A DNA stretch of 64,000 nt. Origin: Bacteroidales bacterium (GTDB lineage: Bacteria; Bacteroidota; Bacteroidia; Bacteroidales; P3). Below, piece after piece: positions 7,605 to 17,223 of this stretch; positions within the stretch are counted from its first letter, which is position 1; each line of letters begins with the position of its first letter. The translations under genes and the position numbers were made by a program. The stretch covers positions 62,001 to 126,000 of the forward strand of contig JAFURZ010000006.1 in NCBI GenBank assembly GCA_017480785.1. Reading direction: 5' to 3'. The notes beneath the pieces were generated by a model that saw nothing but the letters and a program-made list of their open reading frames with translations, was not told the origin of the DNA and did not search any database.

Positions 7605-8362
7605 ACAACCCATTCTCTCTTGAAGGAAAGGTGGTGGTGGTGACCGGCGCATCGTCAGGCATCGGCAAGCAAACCGCCATCGATTGCGCCGGCATGGGTG
7701 CCAGGGTGGTACTGATGGCAAGGAACGAGACCCGGTTGCAGGAGACGCTGTCGCAAATGGAAGGCACGAGACACATGGTGGTTTCTTTCGATTTGACAGA
7801 CTACCAGAATGTCAAGGATTGCGTAAAAAGGATAGTTGCGCAGGTGGGGCCCGTCGATGGTTTGGTCAACTGTGCGGGAATATCGGCCACCATGCCGCTG
7901 AAACTCATCGACGTTACGAAAATGGAGGAACTATTCCAGGCCAATGTGTTCTCCGGCATCCAGTTGACACGGCATTTCTGCCAAATAGGTAACACGAGCC
8001 GTGAGGGAGCCAGCGTTATCTTCCTCTCTTCCATTATGGGACTTGTTGGCGAAACCGGCAAGGCATTGTACTCCATGTGTAAAGGATCCTTGGTCTCCGC
8101 CGTTCGTTCATTGGCATGCGAATATGCGCCGCGCCATATACGCTTCAATGCCATATCTCCGGGTGCAATCCTTACCCCCATCAATCAGGATTTGCCCCAC
8201 ATGAAGAACCCCGATGCCCGGGCGGCTTTGGAAGCCAACCACATTCTAGGCCTAGGGAAGACGACGGACGTATCGAATGCCTGCATCTTCCTGCTGAGTG
8301 ATGCCTCCCGATGGATAACTGGGCAGAATATAGTTGTCGATGGAGGTTACACAGCGAGGTGA
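7601..8362 (+). CDS. SDR-family oxidoreductase, FabG-like
   Basis: A 253-residue classical short-chain dehydrogenase/reductase. It has the cofactor motif TGASSGIG (residues 15-22), NCAGIS at residues 90-95, catalytic Ser at about 144 (FLSSIMG), Tyr157 and Lys161 in YSMCK, and a C-terminal GQNIVVDGGY. FabG reduces 3-oxoacyl-ACP to 3-hydroxyacyl-ACP, which would be the next step after the neighbouring ketosynthase. Its start overlaps the ketosynthase stop (ATGA), so translation is coupled. It is the last gene of the cassette; no dehydratase or enoyl reductase follows, so a 3-hydroxyacyl product is the simplest inference. Confidence 0.88.
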   Translation: MNNPFSLEGKVVVVTGASSGIGKQTAIDCAGMGARVVLMARNETRLQETLSQMEGTRHMVVSFDLTDYQNVKDCVKRIVAQVGPVDGLVNCAGISATMPLKLIDVTKMEELFQANVFSGIQLTRHFCQIGNTSREGASVIFLSSIMGLVGETGKALYSMCKGSLVSAVRSLACEYAPRHIRFNAISPGAILTPINQDLPHMKNPDARAALEANHILGLGKTTDVSNACIFLLSDASRWITGQNIVVDGGYTAR

Positions 8363-8526
8363 CCCATTTGCATCAAAGCATCACCGAGAGACCGAAGAAT
8401 GGTCGAGCTTGGATCATAGTCGGCACATAGGAGGGAGACTGTATTTGATAAAAGGGGATTAAAAAGGGAACAAAACCTATGGACTATACCCCTATTGTTC
8501 CGATTTGAGCCAAAAAGCATCATTTT
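8363..8526. other. Intergenic region after the acyl cassette
   Basis: No gene seen. The only structure noted is GGAACAA (8467-8473) pairing with TTGTTCC (8495-8501), with no U-run; it may be a weak terminator for the cassette. Confidence 0.4.
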
Positions 8527-8558
8527 TTTGCCGACATCGGCAAATAGTTGTATCTTTG
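8527..8558 (+). promoter_or_regulatory. Promoter with overlapping 18-bp palindrome, facing clpP
   Basis: -33 TTTG (8527-8530), 20-nt spacer, -7 TATCTTTG (8551-8558) followed by CACC. The perfect palindrome TTTGCCGACATCGGCAAA (8527-8544) covers the -33 box and half of the spacer, as an operator would. No plus-strand gene follows; a transcript would run antisense to clpP. Confidence 0.6.
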
Positions 8559-8590
8559 CACCGTGTTTTTAACGAAAACATGCCGATAGT

Positions 8591-8636
8591 AAAAAAGCCC
8601 TGCTCGACTATTTCAAAATAAAATAGCGGCAGGGCT
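8591..8636 (-). terminator. Terminator of the clpP operon
   Basis: AGCCCTGC pairs with GCAGGGCT (8596-8636), with an inner CTATTT/AAATAG stem. On the minus strand it is followed by TTTTTT (8591-8596). It lies 22 nt beyond the clpP stop. Confidence 0.85.
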
Positions 8637-8658
8637 AAACTGGCTTATCCAAACGTGC

Positions 8659-9321
8659 TTACTTCTTCGTCAGCACCTCGTCGATCATGCCGTAGGCGAG
8701 GGCCTCTTCGGCGGTGAACCAGTGGTCGCGGTCGGAGTCTTTCTCCACCTGCTCGAAGGGCTGGTCGCTGTGCTTGGCGATGATTTCGTAGAGTTCCTTC
8801 TTGAGCTTGAGGATTTCGCGGACGGTAATCTCCATGTCGGTGGCCTGGCCGTCGGCGCCGCCCATGGGCTGGTGGATCATCACGCGGGCATGCGGCAGGG
8901 CGCAGCGGCGACCTTTCTCACCAGCGCAGAGCAGCACGCTGGCCATGGAGGCGGCCAATCCGGTGCAGATGGTGCTGACCTTCGGCTGGATGTACTGCAT
9001 AGTGTCGTAGATGCCGAGGCCGGCGTAGACGGAGCCTCCGGGCGAGTTGAGGTAAATCTGGATGTCCTTGGTCGGGTCCACGCTCTCGAGGAAGAGCAGC
9101 TGGGCCTGGATGACGTTGGCGGTGTAGTCGTCGATGGCGGTGCCGAGAAAGATGATGCGGTCCATCATCAGGCGGCTGAATACGTCCATCTGGGCTACGT
9201 TGAGCTGGCGCTCTTCGACGATGTAGGGTGTGAGCGAATTGTTGATGGCCGCGGTGTACTTGGCCATGGTGGTGCTGCTGATGCCACGGTGACGGGTGGC
9301 GTATTTCTCAAATTCGGTCAT
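8659..9321 (-). CDS. clpP: ATP-dependent Clp protease proteolytic subunit
   Basis: A 220-residue ClpP, the tetradecameric serine protease that degrades substrates unfolded by ClpX-type ATPases. Family segments are LNSPGGSVYAGLGIYD, GLAASMASVLL (catalytic Ser125), MIHQPMGG (catalytic His150) and EKDSDRDHWFTAEEALAYG with the catalytic Asp nearby. The start is taken at ATG 9321 ([11 protein letters not shown]); the open frame extends 28 codons upstream but that part overlaps the preceding small gene and lacks family similarity. It overlaps that gene by 14 nt. clpX, the usual downstream neighbour, is absent; a terminator follows instead. Confidence 0.95.
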   Translation of the reverse strand: MTEFEKYATRHRGISSTTMAKYTAAINNSLTPYIVEERQLNVAQMDVFSRLMMDRIIFLGTAIDDYTANVIQAQLLFLESVDPTKDIQIYLNSPGGSVYAGLGIYDTMQYIQPKVSTICTGLAASMASVLLCAGEKGRRCALPHARVMIHQPMGGADGQATDMEITVREILKLKKELYEIIAKHSDQPFEQVEKDSDRDHWFTAEEALAYGMIDEVLTKK

Positions 9322-9532
9322 TGTCTGTTGATTTATTTTTATTGTCTTTTTCTTTTGCAAAAAAATCGGGTTCAGGAAGGATGTCTTTTTCTTCCGGGAT
9401 ACCATACCTGTCCTTTCTTCTCTTCAGGCGGCCGTCCTCGTCGTACCACTCCGGCGGGCCGTATATGCATTCCGCCGGGCTCTCGTCGTAGGAGAGTATC
9501 TTCCGGAGCAGGATGTTCTTTATCTTATTCAT
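9308..9532 (-). CDS. Small conserved-looking hypothetical protein between trmD and clpP
   Basis: A 74-residue charged protein, predicted soluble, with no signal peptide. It begins inside the trmD stop (4-bp overlap) and ends 14 nt inside clpP, so it is embedded in a translationally coupled operon and is very likely real. Visible features are a hydrophobic N-terminal helix ([10 protein letters not shown]), an aromatic-proline segment [21 protein letters not shown] and a lysine/aspartate-rich tail. The family is not recognised and no function is proposed. Confidence 0.7.
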   Translation of the reverse strand: MNKIKNILLRKILSYDESPAECIYGPPEWYDEDGRLKRRKDRYGIPEEKDILPEPDFFAKEKDNKNKSTDNDRI

Positions 9533-10206
9533 TTCTTCAACAGGTTAGGTCTTCTCTCTTTGGTACGGGCAATGGCCTGCTCCATGCGCCACTGCTCTAT
9601 CTTCTGGTGGTTGCCGCTGAGGAGCACGTCAGGCACCTTCCACCCGCGGAATTCTGGCGGCCGCGTGTACTCCGGCGGAGCCACCAATCCGTCCTGAAAC
9701 GAGTCGGCCAGCGCCGACTGCTCGTCGCCTATCACCCCCGGCACCAGGCGTATCACCGCGTCACAGATGACCGCAGCCGCCAGTTCGCCCCCCGTAAGGA
9801 CGTAGTCGCCCACACTTATCTCACGTGTGATGAAGTGCTCCCTCACCCGCTCGTCGACACCCTTGTAGTGCCCACAGAGCACCATCAAATTCTGTGCCAA
9901 CGACAGTTGGTTGGCCATCGGCTGGCAGAACATCTCACCGTCAGGGGCGGTATAGATAATGTCATCATACTGACGTTCAGCCTGCAAGCCCTCTATACAG
10001 TTGGCCAACGGCTCGACTGCCATCACCATGCCGGCAGCGCCCCCGTAGGGGTAGTCGTCAACCGACCCATACTTGGTCAGCGAATAGTCGTGCAGGTCGT
10101 GGAAGACGACCTCCACCAGCCCCTTCTTCTGGGCCCGCTTGAGGATGCTCTCTTCAAAGAACATCTGCATCATGTTGGGGAAAAGGGTGAGGATGTCGAG
10201 TCTCAT
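9529..10206 (-). CDS. trmD: tRNA (guanine-N1-)-methyltransferase
   Basis: A 225-residue SPOUT-class enzyme that methylates N1 of G37 in tRNAs with a G36G37 sequence, using SAM, and so prevents +1 frameshifting. Recognised by the N-terminus [37 protein letters not shown] and [15 protein letters not shown] (the trefoil-knot SAM site), then [14 protein letters not shown] and [11 protein letters not shown]. Length is typical. It overlaps the upstream M23 peptidase gene by 4 bp and the downstream small gene by 4 bp. Confidence 0.96.
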   Translation of the reverse strand: MRLDILTLFPNMMQMFFEESILKRAQKKGLVEVVFHDLHDYSLTKYGSVDDYPYGGAAGMVMAVEPLANCIEGLQAERQYDDIIYTAPDGEMFCQPMANQLSLAQNLMVLCGHYKGVDERVREHFITREISVGDYVLTGGELAAAVICDAVIRLVPGVIGDEQSALADSFQDGLVAPPEYTRPPEFRGWKVPDVLLSGNHQKIEQWRMEQAIARTKERRPNLLKK

Positions 10207-11423
10207 TTGACCTTCAGTTTCTGTCCCACGCGGAGGACGCTGGTTTCCTTGATGCCATTGAGCTCACAGAGCCGGCGCACTGAGGTGCCGTGCCGGCGGG
10301 CTATCTTGCTGAGGGTGTCGCCACTGCGCACGGTATAGGTGGTAGCTCCGCCTGACGTACTGGCTTGACTGGCCTGGCTGGAAGCGCCAGCCTTGTTGGC
10401 GCTGCCACTGACCTTCAGGCGGTCGCCTGGGTGGATTATCTTGGTCTCCTTGATGCCGTTGAGCTGACAAAGACGCCGTACGGTAGTGCCGTTTCGGCGG
10501 GCTATCTTTTCCAGTGTGTCACCTTGGCGCACACGGTACCAGCCTGTCGACGAGCCACCTACACTGCCGCCGCCCGAACCACCTTTGGCCACCTTGCGGA
10601 ACGACTTGGAGGTGAGTTCCAGTCGGTCACTGACGAGGTCGTGCGAGGAGCAGTCGATGACGTTCTCCGGATTGATGGCGTTGCCCATGTAGCGCACCTC
10701 GAAGTGCAGGTGGCTGCCGAAGGAACGGCCTGTGTTTCCGCAGAGGCCAATGATGTCGCCGCTCTTCACCTGGTCGCCAGCCGAGACGAGGCGCTTCGAC
10801 ATGTGTGCATAGTAGGTCTCCAGCCCGTTGGCATGGTGCAGGATGACCAGGTTGCCGTAACTCTTGTTGCGCTTCGATATGCGCACCACGCCGTCGAAGG
10901 CGGCATAGATGGGTTCACCCGTAGGTTGCGCCAGGTCGAGGCCGTAGTGGAAGCGACGTCTGCGCGGGCCGAAGTGGCTCGTAGGCCGCGCCGTCCACGG
11001 CGTGGGCCAGGTGAACTTGTGTCCCGCCGCATCGTTACGCAACTCGATATAGATAGGCTCGGTGATGGTACTGACGTCGAACTTAGGCAGGTGTATGATT
11101 GCCGTATCGAAGCCTTCCCACAGGATGTCATCCTCACTCTCTGCACCCTCATCGTTCAGCGGGAAGGTCTCGGGCATGTCTTCCTCCTCCTCGTCCCCGT
11201 CGGTCGACTCGCGGAAGAAAGGCACCTGATACATCAGGTTGTCGTCCTCCACCTCCTCTGCAGGCTCCACTGCCACTCCCTTGTACTCCTCGTCGTCATA
11301 GATGACCTCCAGCGACCCCACATTGACCTCCTGTTTCTTGGGCGGGGTCTCTACCTGCGCCGACGCCCACAGGGGGACAGCCAACAATCCATAAAACAAT
11401 AATATACGACCTATATATTTCAT
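10203..11423 (-). CDS. M23-family metallopeptidase with two C-terminal LysM domains
   Basis: A 406-residue secreted peptidoglycan hydrolase or amidase activator. The signal peptide ends near LWASAQ. Residues about 30-105 are an acidic, low-complexity linker ([11 protein letters not shown]). The LytM/M23 domain follows, with zinc ligands in HYGLDL and HLHFEV and the connecting [15 protein letters not shown] Gly/Ser linker then leads to two LysM repeats ([19 protein letters not shown] and [19 protein letters not shown]), each ending in a DRLKV/QKLKV-type strand. All zinc ligands are present, so it is probably active, unlike degenerate EnvC/NlpD types. It is first in an operon with trmD, which it overlaps by 4 bp. 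Confidence 0.93.
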   Translation of the reverse strand: MKYIGRILLFYGLLAVPLWASAQVETPPKKQEVNVGSLEVIYDDEEYKGVAVEPAEEVEDDNLMYQVPFFRESTDGDEEEEDMPETFPLNDEGAESEDDILWEGFDTAIIHLPKFDVSTITEPIYIELRNDAAGHKFTWPTPWTARPTSHFGPRRRRFHYGLDLAQPTGEPIYAAFDGVVRISKRNKSYGNLVILHHANGLETYYAHMSKRLVSAGDQVKSGDIIGLCGNTGRSFGSHLHFEVRYMGNAINPENVIDCSSHDLVSDRLELTSKSFRKVAKGGSGGGSVGGSSTGWYRVRQGDTLEKIARRNGTTVRRLCQLNGIKETKIIHPGDRLKVSGSANKAGASSQASQASTSGGATTYTVRSGDTLSKIARRHGTSVRRLCELNGIKETSVLRVGQKLKVK

Positions 11424-11457
11424 AGAAGCATTCGATTGATTACGATAAAAAGTGTTG

Positions 11458-11488
11458 CAAAATTACGAATAATCCTGCAAATAGCAAA
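11458..11488 (-). promoter_or_regulatory. Promoter of the M23 peptidase-trmD-clpP operon
   Basis: Minus-strand -33 TTTG (11485-11488), 19-nt spacer, -7 TAATTTTG (11458-11465) followed by CA, 35 nt before the peptidase start. Confidence 0.75.
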
Positions 11489-11499
11489 ATTAAATACTG

Positions 11500-12240
11500 T
11501 TAAAAGTCGAAAATCACCTGCCCCTCAGCACGATGAGTAGCAACACCATAGACAGTGGATATCCTCTCCGGGGTGAGTCCGTCGGCAATGGGGCCGTGAT
11601 AGAGCAGGCGCCCTTCATGGAGAAGCATCACGTCGTCGCAGAAGTGCAGGGCAAGGTTGAGGTCATGCAGCACGATGACGGTGGTCTTGCCCGCGGTGCG
11701 GAGGAATCGCATGATGTCGAGTTGATGGGCTATATCCAGGTTGCTCACCGGCTCGTCCATCAGAAGCACGGGCGTCTCCTGTGCCAAGGCACGGGCTATC
11801 ATCACGCGCTGCAACTCGCCGCCGCTCATCTGTGCCGGCTTGGCAAAGCGCAGCTCCCAGGTGCCGGTCTGACGCATACAGCGTTCCACTATCTTCCAGT
11901 CCTCTTGGCTTTCGTTCTGCAGGCGCCGCTGATAGGGGTTGCGGCCCATGAGGACCGTCTCGAAGGCCGAGAACTCAAAGTCGGTCTGCGCCTGCTGGCG
12001 GACGAAGGCTACGCGCTGCGCCAACTCCCGAGCCGTGTATTGGCTCACCGGCTGTCCAGCGACCAACACCTCCCCTTCCGTCGGGACAAGCAGCCCGCCG
12101 ATACACCGCAGCAGGGTCGTCTTGCCACAGCCGTTGGGACCCATGACGGCGGTGATGCGACCCTCCGCCAGGGTGGCGTCGATACCGCCGAGGATGGTGC
12201 GGTCGCCGAAGCTGACATGTATGTCCTTGAGGGTTATCAT
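11500..12240 (-). CDS. ABC transporter ATP-binding protein, FecE/BtuD type
   Basis: A 246-residue ATPase of a type II importer for iron-siderophore, haem or cobalamin. Walker A is GPNGCGKTT, Q-loop region VRQQAQTDFEFSAFETVLMGRNPY, ABC signature MSGGELQRV, Walker B PVLLMDEP and the H-loop His in VIVLHDLN. The segment TVLMGRNPY is typical of the Fe3+-siderophore/B12 group. It lies 27 bp after the FecCD permease gene and is the last gene of the eno-dapB-permease operon. No substrate-binding protein or TonB receptor lies nearby, so the cargo cannot be assigned. Confidence 0.9.
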   Translation of the reverse strand: MITLKDIHVSFGDRTILGGIDATLAEGRITAVMGPNGCGKTTLLRCIGGLLVPTEGEVLVAGQPVSQYTARELAQRVAFVRQQAQTDFEFSAFETVLMGRNPYQRRLQNESQEDWKIVERCMRQTGTWELRFAKPAQMSGGELQRVMIARALAQETPVLLMDEPVSNLDIAHQLDIMRFLRTAGKTTVIVLHDLNLALHFCDDVMLLHEGRLLYHGPIADGLTPERISTVYGVATHRAEGQVIFDF

Positions 12241-12267
12241 CTCTTCTTTCCTTTGGTTCCGGCAGGG

Positions 12268-13248
12268 CTAGTAGCTCTTTTTGTTTTTGTACAATAGATA
12301 GATGAATAGCGGGGCACCCACCATGGAGGTGAGCGAACCCACAGGCAACTCGCTGGGACGCAACACATAGCGCGCCAGCGTATCACACACCAGCACGAAC
12401 AGGGCACCGCAGAGCATCGAGTAGGGCACCACCTTCCTGTTGTCCGGCCCTGCCACCAGCCTCACCGCGTGGGGCACGATGAGGCCCACAAAGCCGATGA
12501 CGCCGCACGAGCTGACCGCGAAGGCCACCATCAACGTGGTGAACAGCAGCAGCACCCGCTTCACCTTCTCCACCTCCACACCCATGCTCTGTGCTGCCTC
12601 GCTGCCGGCCAGCAGCAGGTTGAGGTCACGCCCATACCACAGCACTACGGCGATACCCACCACCGCTACCGGTGCCAGCACCGCCACGTCGGTCCACGAC
12701 GAGCTGCCGAACGAGCCCATGGTCCAGAAGATGATGGCATCCATCTTCTCCTGGTTCAGCACCATCAGGAACGAGATGACCGCCGAGATGAGCAGCGTCA
12801 GGCATACGCCCGTCAGCAGCAACGTGGTGGTGTGCATGCGGTTGCCTATGGAGGCGATGCGGTAGATGAACAGCACCGTCAGCAAGGCCGCCGCCAGCGC
12901 CATGCCGCCCACGCCCCACAGCACCGCCTCCAGACCCAGCAGGATGGCCACGGCGGCACCCAGCGAGGCACCGCTGCTGACACCCAGCACGTAGGGGTCC
13001 GTCAGCGGATTGCGGAAGATGCTCTGGTAGGCGGCACCGCACACGCTCAGCACGGCTCCCACCAGCACACTCATCACCACCCGCGGCAGACGCAGACGCC
13101 AGAAGATGGGCGACTGCAGTATCTCGCCGCGCTCAAAGTCGACGGCACCCAGCAGGCAACTCCCAGCCATGACGAGTACAAGCAGCACCGTCAAGCCTGC
13201 CACCACCCAGGGGTTGGCTTTTGTCGACCTATAAGACCTTCGGGGCAT
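12268..13248 (-). CDS. FecCD-family ABC transporter permease
   Basis: A 326-residue permease of the BtuC/FhuB/FecCD family with about ten hydrophobic helices. Typical sequences are RLPRVVMSVLVGAVLSVCGAAYQ, NPLTDPYVLGVSSGASLGA and GFVGLIVPHAVRLVAGPDNR (the coupling region that contacts the ATPase). The start is placed at ATG 13248, 8 bp after the dapB stop; a longer frame starts inside dapB and is less likely. It pairs with the ATPase encoded just downstream. There is no B12 riboswitch or Fur-like box in the short space before it, so expression should follow eno and dapB. Confidence 0.9.
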   Translation of the reverse strand: MPRRSYRSTKANPWVVAGLTVLLVLVMAGSCLLGAVDFERGEILQSPIFWRLRLPRVVMSVLVGAVLSVCGAAYQSIFRNPLTDPYVLGVSSGASLGAAVAILLGLEAVLWGVGGMALAAALLTVLFIYRIASIGNRMHTTTLLLTGVCLTLLISAVISFLMVLNQEKMDAIIFWTMGSFGSSSWTDVAVLAPVAVVGIAVVLWYGRDLNLLLAGSEAAQSMGVEVEKVKRVLLLFTTLMVAFAVSSCGVIGFVGLIVPHAVRLVAGPDNRKVVPYSMLCGALFVLVCDTLARYVLRPSELPVGSLTSMVGAPLFIYLLYKNKKSY

Positions 13249-13256
13249 CTCAGGGC

Positions 13257-15250
<1,994 letters not shown>

Positions 15251-15269
15251 TCAAACAGTTTTAAGGGTA

Positions 15270-15300
15270 CAAAAATACGAAAATATTCTTTACCGCGAAA
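15270..15300 (-). promoter_or_regulatory. Probable promoter of the eno operon
   Basis: Minus-strand -7 TATTTTTG (15270-15277), with a near-consensus -33 (TTTC, 15297-15300) at 19-nt spacing. Confidence 0.5.
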
Positions 15301-15446
15301 AATTATTTTCTGGAGGACAATATAAGGCCGTTTTGCCGAAAAGGCCAAAATCGACCCGCAATAGTACCCAAATGTCCCGCGAAAGTACCCAACATGCCCA
15401 CTCCGCCCACTCCCCGTCCCGACCCGAATTCGCACAAAATTACATA

Positions 15447-15480
15447 AGCAAAACCGGCCCCACCTTGCGGTGCGGCCGGC
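15447..15480 (-). terminator. Terminator of rpsT
   Basis: CCGGCC (15454-15459) pairs with GGCCGG (15474-15479), with an inner CACC/GGTG stem and TTGC loop. On the minus strand TTTTGC follows. Confidence 0.7.
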
Positions 15481-15517
15481 TCATCTTGTCTCTGCTGTTG
15501 GACGAGGGAGCGTCCTC

Positions 15518-15769
15518 TTACATGGCATTGACCTGGCGCATGAGCTTCGACTTCAGGTTCGAGGCCTTGTTCTTGTGGATGACGCTGCGCTTGGCGAGCT
15601 TGTCGATGATGCTGACCATCTTCGGCAGGCGCTCGGTGGCGACAGCCTTGTCCTCGAGAGCACGGAAGTCACGCAGCGCATTGCGCATGGTCTTGGCGTA
15701 GTAACGGTTCTCTACTCTTCTCTTCTCGCTGGAGCGGATTCTTTTTTTTGCAGACTTGTGGTGTGCCAT
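15518..15769 (-). CDS. rpsT: 30S ribosomal protein S20
   Basis: An 83-residue, very basic, helical protein that binds 16S rRNA in the small subunit. Recognised by [24 protein letters not shown] and the C-terminal [17 protein letters not shown]. Length is normal. It is transcribed after a tRNA-Glu gene 44 bp upstream, from a common promoter, and ends at its own hairpin terminator. Confidence 0.96.
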   Translation of the reverse strand: MAHHKSAKKRIRSSEKRRVENRYYAKTMRNALRDFRALEDKAVATERLPKMVSIIDKLAKRSVIHKNKASNLKSKLMRQVNAM

Positions 15770-15813
15770 AATAAGTTCTTCTTATTCTACTATTGTATTT
15801 TTGTTTCTTCTCG

Positions 15814-15888
15814 TACCGCGTGCGGGATTCGAACCCGCGATTTTGAGAATGAAAATCTCACGTCCTGGGCCTACTAGACGAACGCGGC
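15814..15888 (-). tRNA. tRNA-Glu (anticodon TTC)
   Basis: A 75-nt cloverleaf on the minus strand. The acceptor stem is GCCGCGT with ACGCGGT (one G-U pair), the discriminator is A, and CCA is not encoded. The anticodon stem TGAGA/TCTCA holds loop TTTTCAT with anticodon TTC. The T arm is GCGGGTTCGAATCCCGC. Confidence 0.95.
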
Positions 15889-15941
15889 GGCACTCTTTTT
15901 CCGGCGGTTTTCAACACTCCCCGCCGCTAAAAAAGCGGGTG

Positions 15942-15972
15942 CAAAATTACTAACATTTTCCGACATGGCAAA
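15942..15972 (-). promoter_or_regulatory. Promoter of tRNA-Glu and rpsT
   Basis: Minus-strand -33 TTTG (15969-15972), 19-nt spacer, -7 TAATTTTG (15942-15949) followed by CACCC. The spacer contains TCGGAAAATGTT, identical to the rnfA promoter spacer. Confidence 0.78.
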
Positions 15973-16009
15973 ATTTTTTTCAACGCCTCCGGTTGAAAAC
16001 CCATTCCGC

Positions 16010-16684
16010 TCACTCGTTATCTGCCTGAAAACGAAAACCTAAACGCTTACCCGTCACAAGCGATTTTTTATCGAAATTCGTCCTCATCTCCCCCACCGAC
16101 ACCAGCTTCACTTCGTCGTACGGAGGGGTCAAAAGGTCAAAATTGGTGGTGTATTCGATGGCACTCTCCACTATACCTTGCACACTCTCACTGGTAATCA
16201 GCGAAGTACCGAAATTCGTGTACAGCATACCCAGCTCCCGTTTGCCCTCGATGAAGTAGTGGCGCTCGTTGTTAACGAACACTCGCCCAATCATATACCC
16301 CAGGTCGTTGTCGCGCTGGTAGGCGAACGAGTCGGCCAGGAAGTTGTAGATGTGTATCACCCCGCAGTAGGACCGCTGCGCATCCTCCCTCACATAGGGC
16401 GTCTTCATCACCTGGTGGTCGCGCGAGAACTCGAACACGTTGGTGTGCATCATAAACAGCAGTATATCGCCCGCGAACTTCACCTCGAACTCGAAATCGC
16501 CGCGGTCGGTGAACTCGAAGGCCACATCCTTGCCCTCCTCACGGCTCCTCCGGCGGAACTCGTCTATCAGCTCACGCGTCTCCGAGCGGAACATCTCGAA
16601 CGTCTCTTTCGTGGCGTCAAACACACCCTGTTTCAACGCACTTTTATTGAAAACCAAGTCTTTCAGCGATTCTTTCAACTCCAT
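16010..16684 (-). CDS. Hypothetical protein, Bacteroidota type
   Basis: A 224-residue protein, predicted cytoplasmic, without signal peptide or membrane helices. The N-terminal 55 residues are helical and charged (FEMFRSETRELIDEFRRRSREEG). The rest looks alpha/beta, with DFEFEVKFAGDILLFMMHTNVFEF, a GVIHIYNFLADSFAYQRDNDLGYMIGRVF segment and a C-terminal VGEMRTNFDKKSLVTGKRLGF. It resembles proteins seen across Bacteroidales, but no function is known to me. It is monocistronic between the tRNA/rpsT unit and a hairpin cluster. Confidence 0.75.
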   Translation of the reverse strand: MELKESLKDLVFNKSALKQGVFDATKETFEMFRSETRELIDEFRRRSREEGKDVAFEFTDRGDFEFEVKFAGDILLFMMHTNVFEFSRDHQVMKTPYVREDAQRSYCGVIHIYNFLADSFAYQRDNDLGYMIGRVFVNNERHYFIEGKRELGMLYTNFGTSLITSESVQGIVESAIEYTTNFDLLTPPYDEVKLVSVGEMRTNFDKKSLVTGKRLGFRFQADNE

Positions 16685-16956
16685 GGCATTAGTGTTTTTG
16701 TCCTTCCATAACGCCCTTCCGAAAAAAATATTATGCCCCCGGCTGATTTTTCAATTTAACATATCGATGCAGCGACAAGAGCCTCGAAGAGGCTCTATTT
16801 CAATAACCCCACACCACAGTGTGGGGTATGTACATCAACACGCCTCTTCTTGCGTCTCGGAGAGACGCCACCTCATCCCAGAGTAGCGTCTCTTCGAGAC
16901 GCATGGACAGCTTTAATGTCAATTTTGATGCGCTTGTCCTGACCCTTTAACACTTT
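16685..16956. other. Intergenic region before tnaA, upstream part
   Basis: Holds the four-hairpin repeat cluster described separately; otherwise AT-rich sequence with no gene seen. Confidence 0.6.
16778..16902. repeat. Cluster of four short REP-like hairpins
   Basis: Four perfect hairpins with 3-4-nt loops: AGAGCCTC/GAGGCTCT (16778-16796), ACCCCACAC/GTGTGGGGT (16806-16827), GCGTCTC/GAGACGC (16852-16868) and GCGTCTC/GAGACGC again (16886-16902). The last two share a stem but have different loops (GGA and TTC). The arrangement resembles REP/BIME elements mobilised by RAYT transposases, but no such transposase is in the window. Confidence 0.65.
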
Positions 16957-16990
16957 TTTGCTTTTATATTATTATTTTTTCGTATCTTTG
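16957..16990 (+). promoter_or_regulatory. Promoter of tnaA
   Basis: -33 TTTG (16957-16960), 22-nt spacer (slightly long), -7 TATCTTTG (16983-16990) followed by CACCC. A transcript would have a leader of more than 200 nt before tnaA. Confidence 0.6.
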
Positions 16991-17000
16991 CACCCGTATT

Positions 17001-17081
17001 ATGACCGAGTTCAACCCCAATATGACCCTCCATAAACTCTTCTTAAACATCAAGAAGAGAGACGTTTGCTGTCTCCGGTAG
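17001..17081 (+). CDS. Possible 26-codon leader peptide upstream of tnaA
   Basis: A short ORF starting about 10 nt after the -7 element, reading MTEFNPNMTLHKLF, then NIKKRDVCCLR and stop TAG. Its 3' half contains GAGAC/GTCTC that could form a hairpin (about 17059-17075). It contains no Trp, so it is not a standard TnaC peptide. Expression is uncertain. The remaining 140 nt before tnaA show no other gene. Confidence 0.35.
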   Translation: MTEFNPNMTLHKLFLNIKKRDVCCLR

Positions 17082-17223
17082 TCAAGGAGTCAGGAGATAA
17101 GGAGTTAGGACAATACCCACCGTTTTTCCCTCATTCTGGCTCTGCCGCAAAGCCCGACCGCGAGGCCGGTTTCGACATGTCATTTATCCAACAAAAATAA
17201 TCATCATTAAAACATTTACAATT

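Noticed and set aside
13229-13256. Cobalamin riboswitch or Fur box before the FecCD permease
   Set aside because: Only a few bases separate dapB from the permease start, and no B12-box-like sequence or structured leader is present.
17001-17081. Leader ORF as a canonical TnaC peptide
   Set aside because: It has no Trp codon and no Trp-Pro context, so it cannot work like E. coli TnaC. It is kept only as a possible leader peptide.
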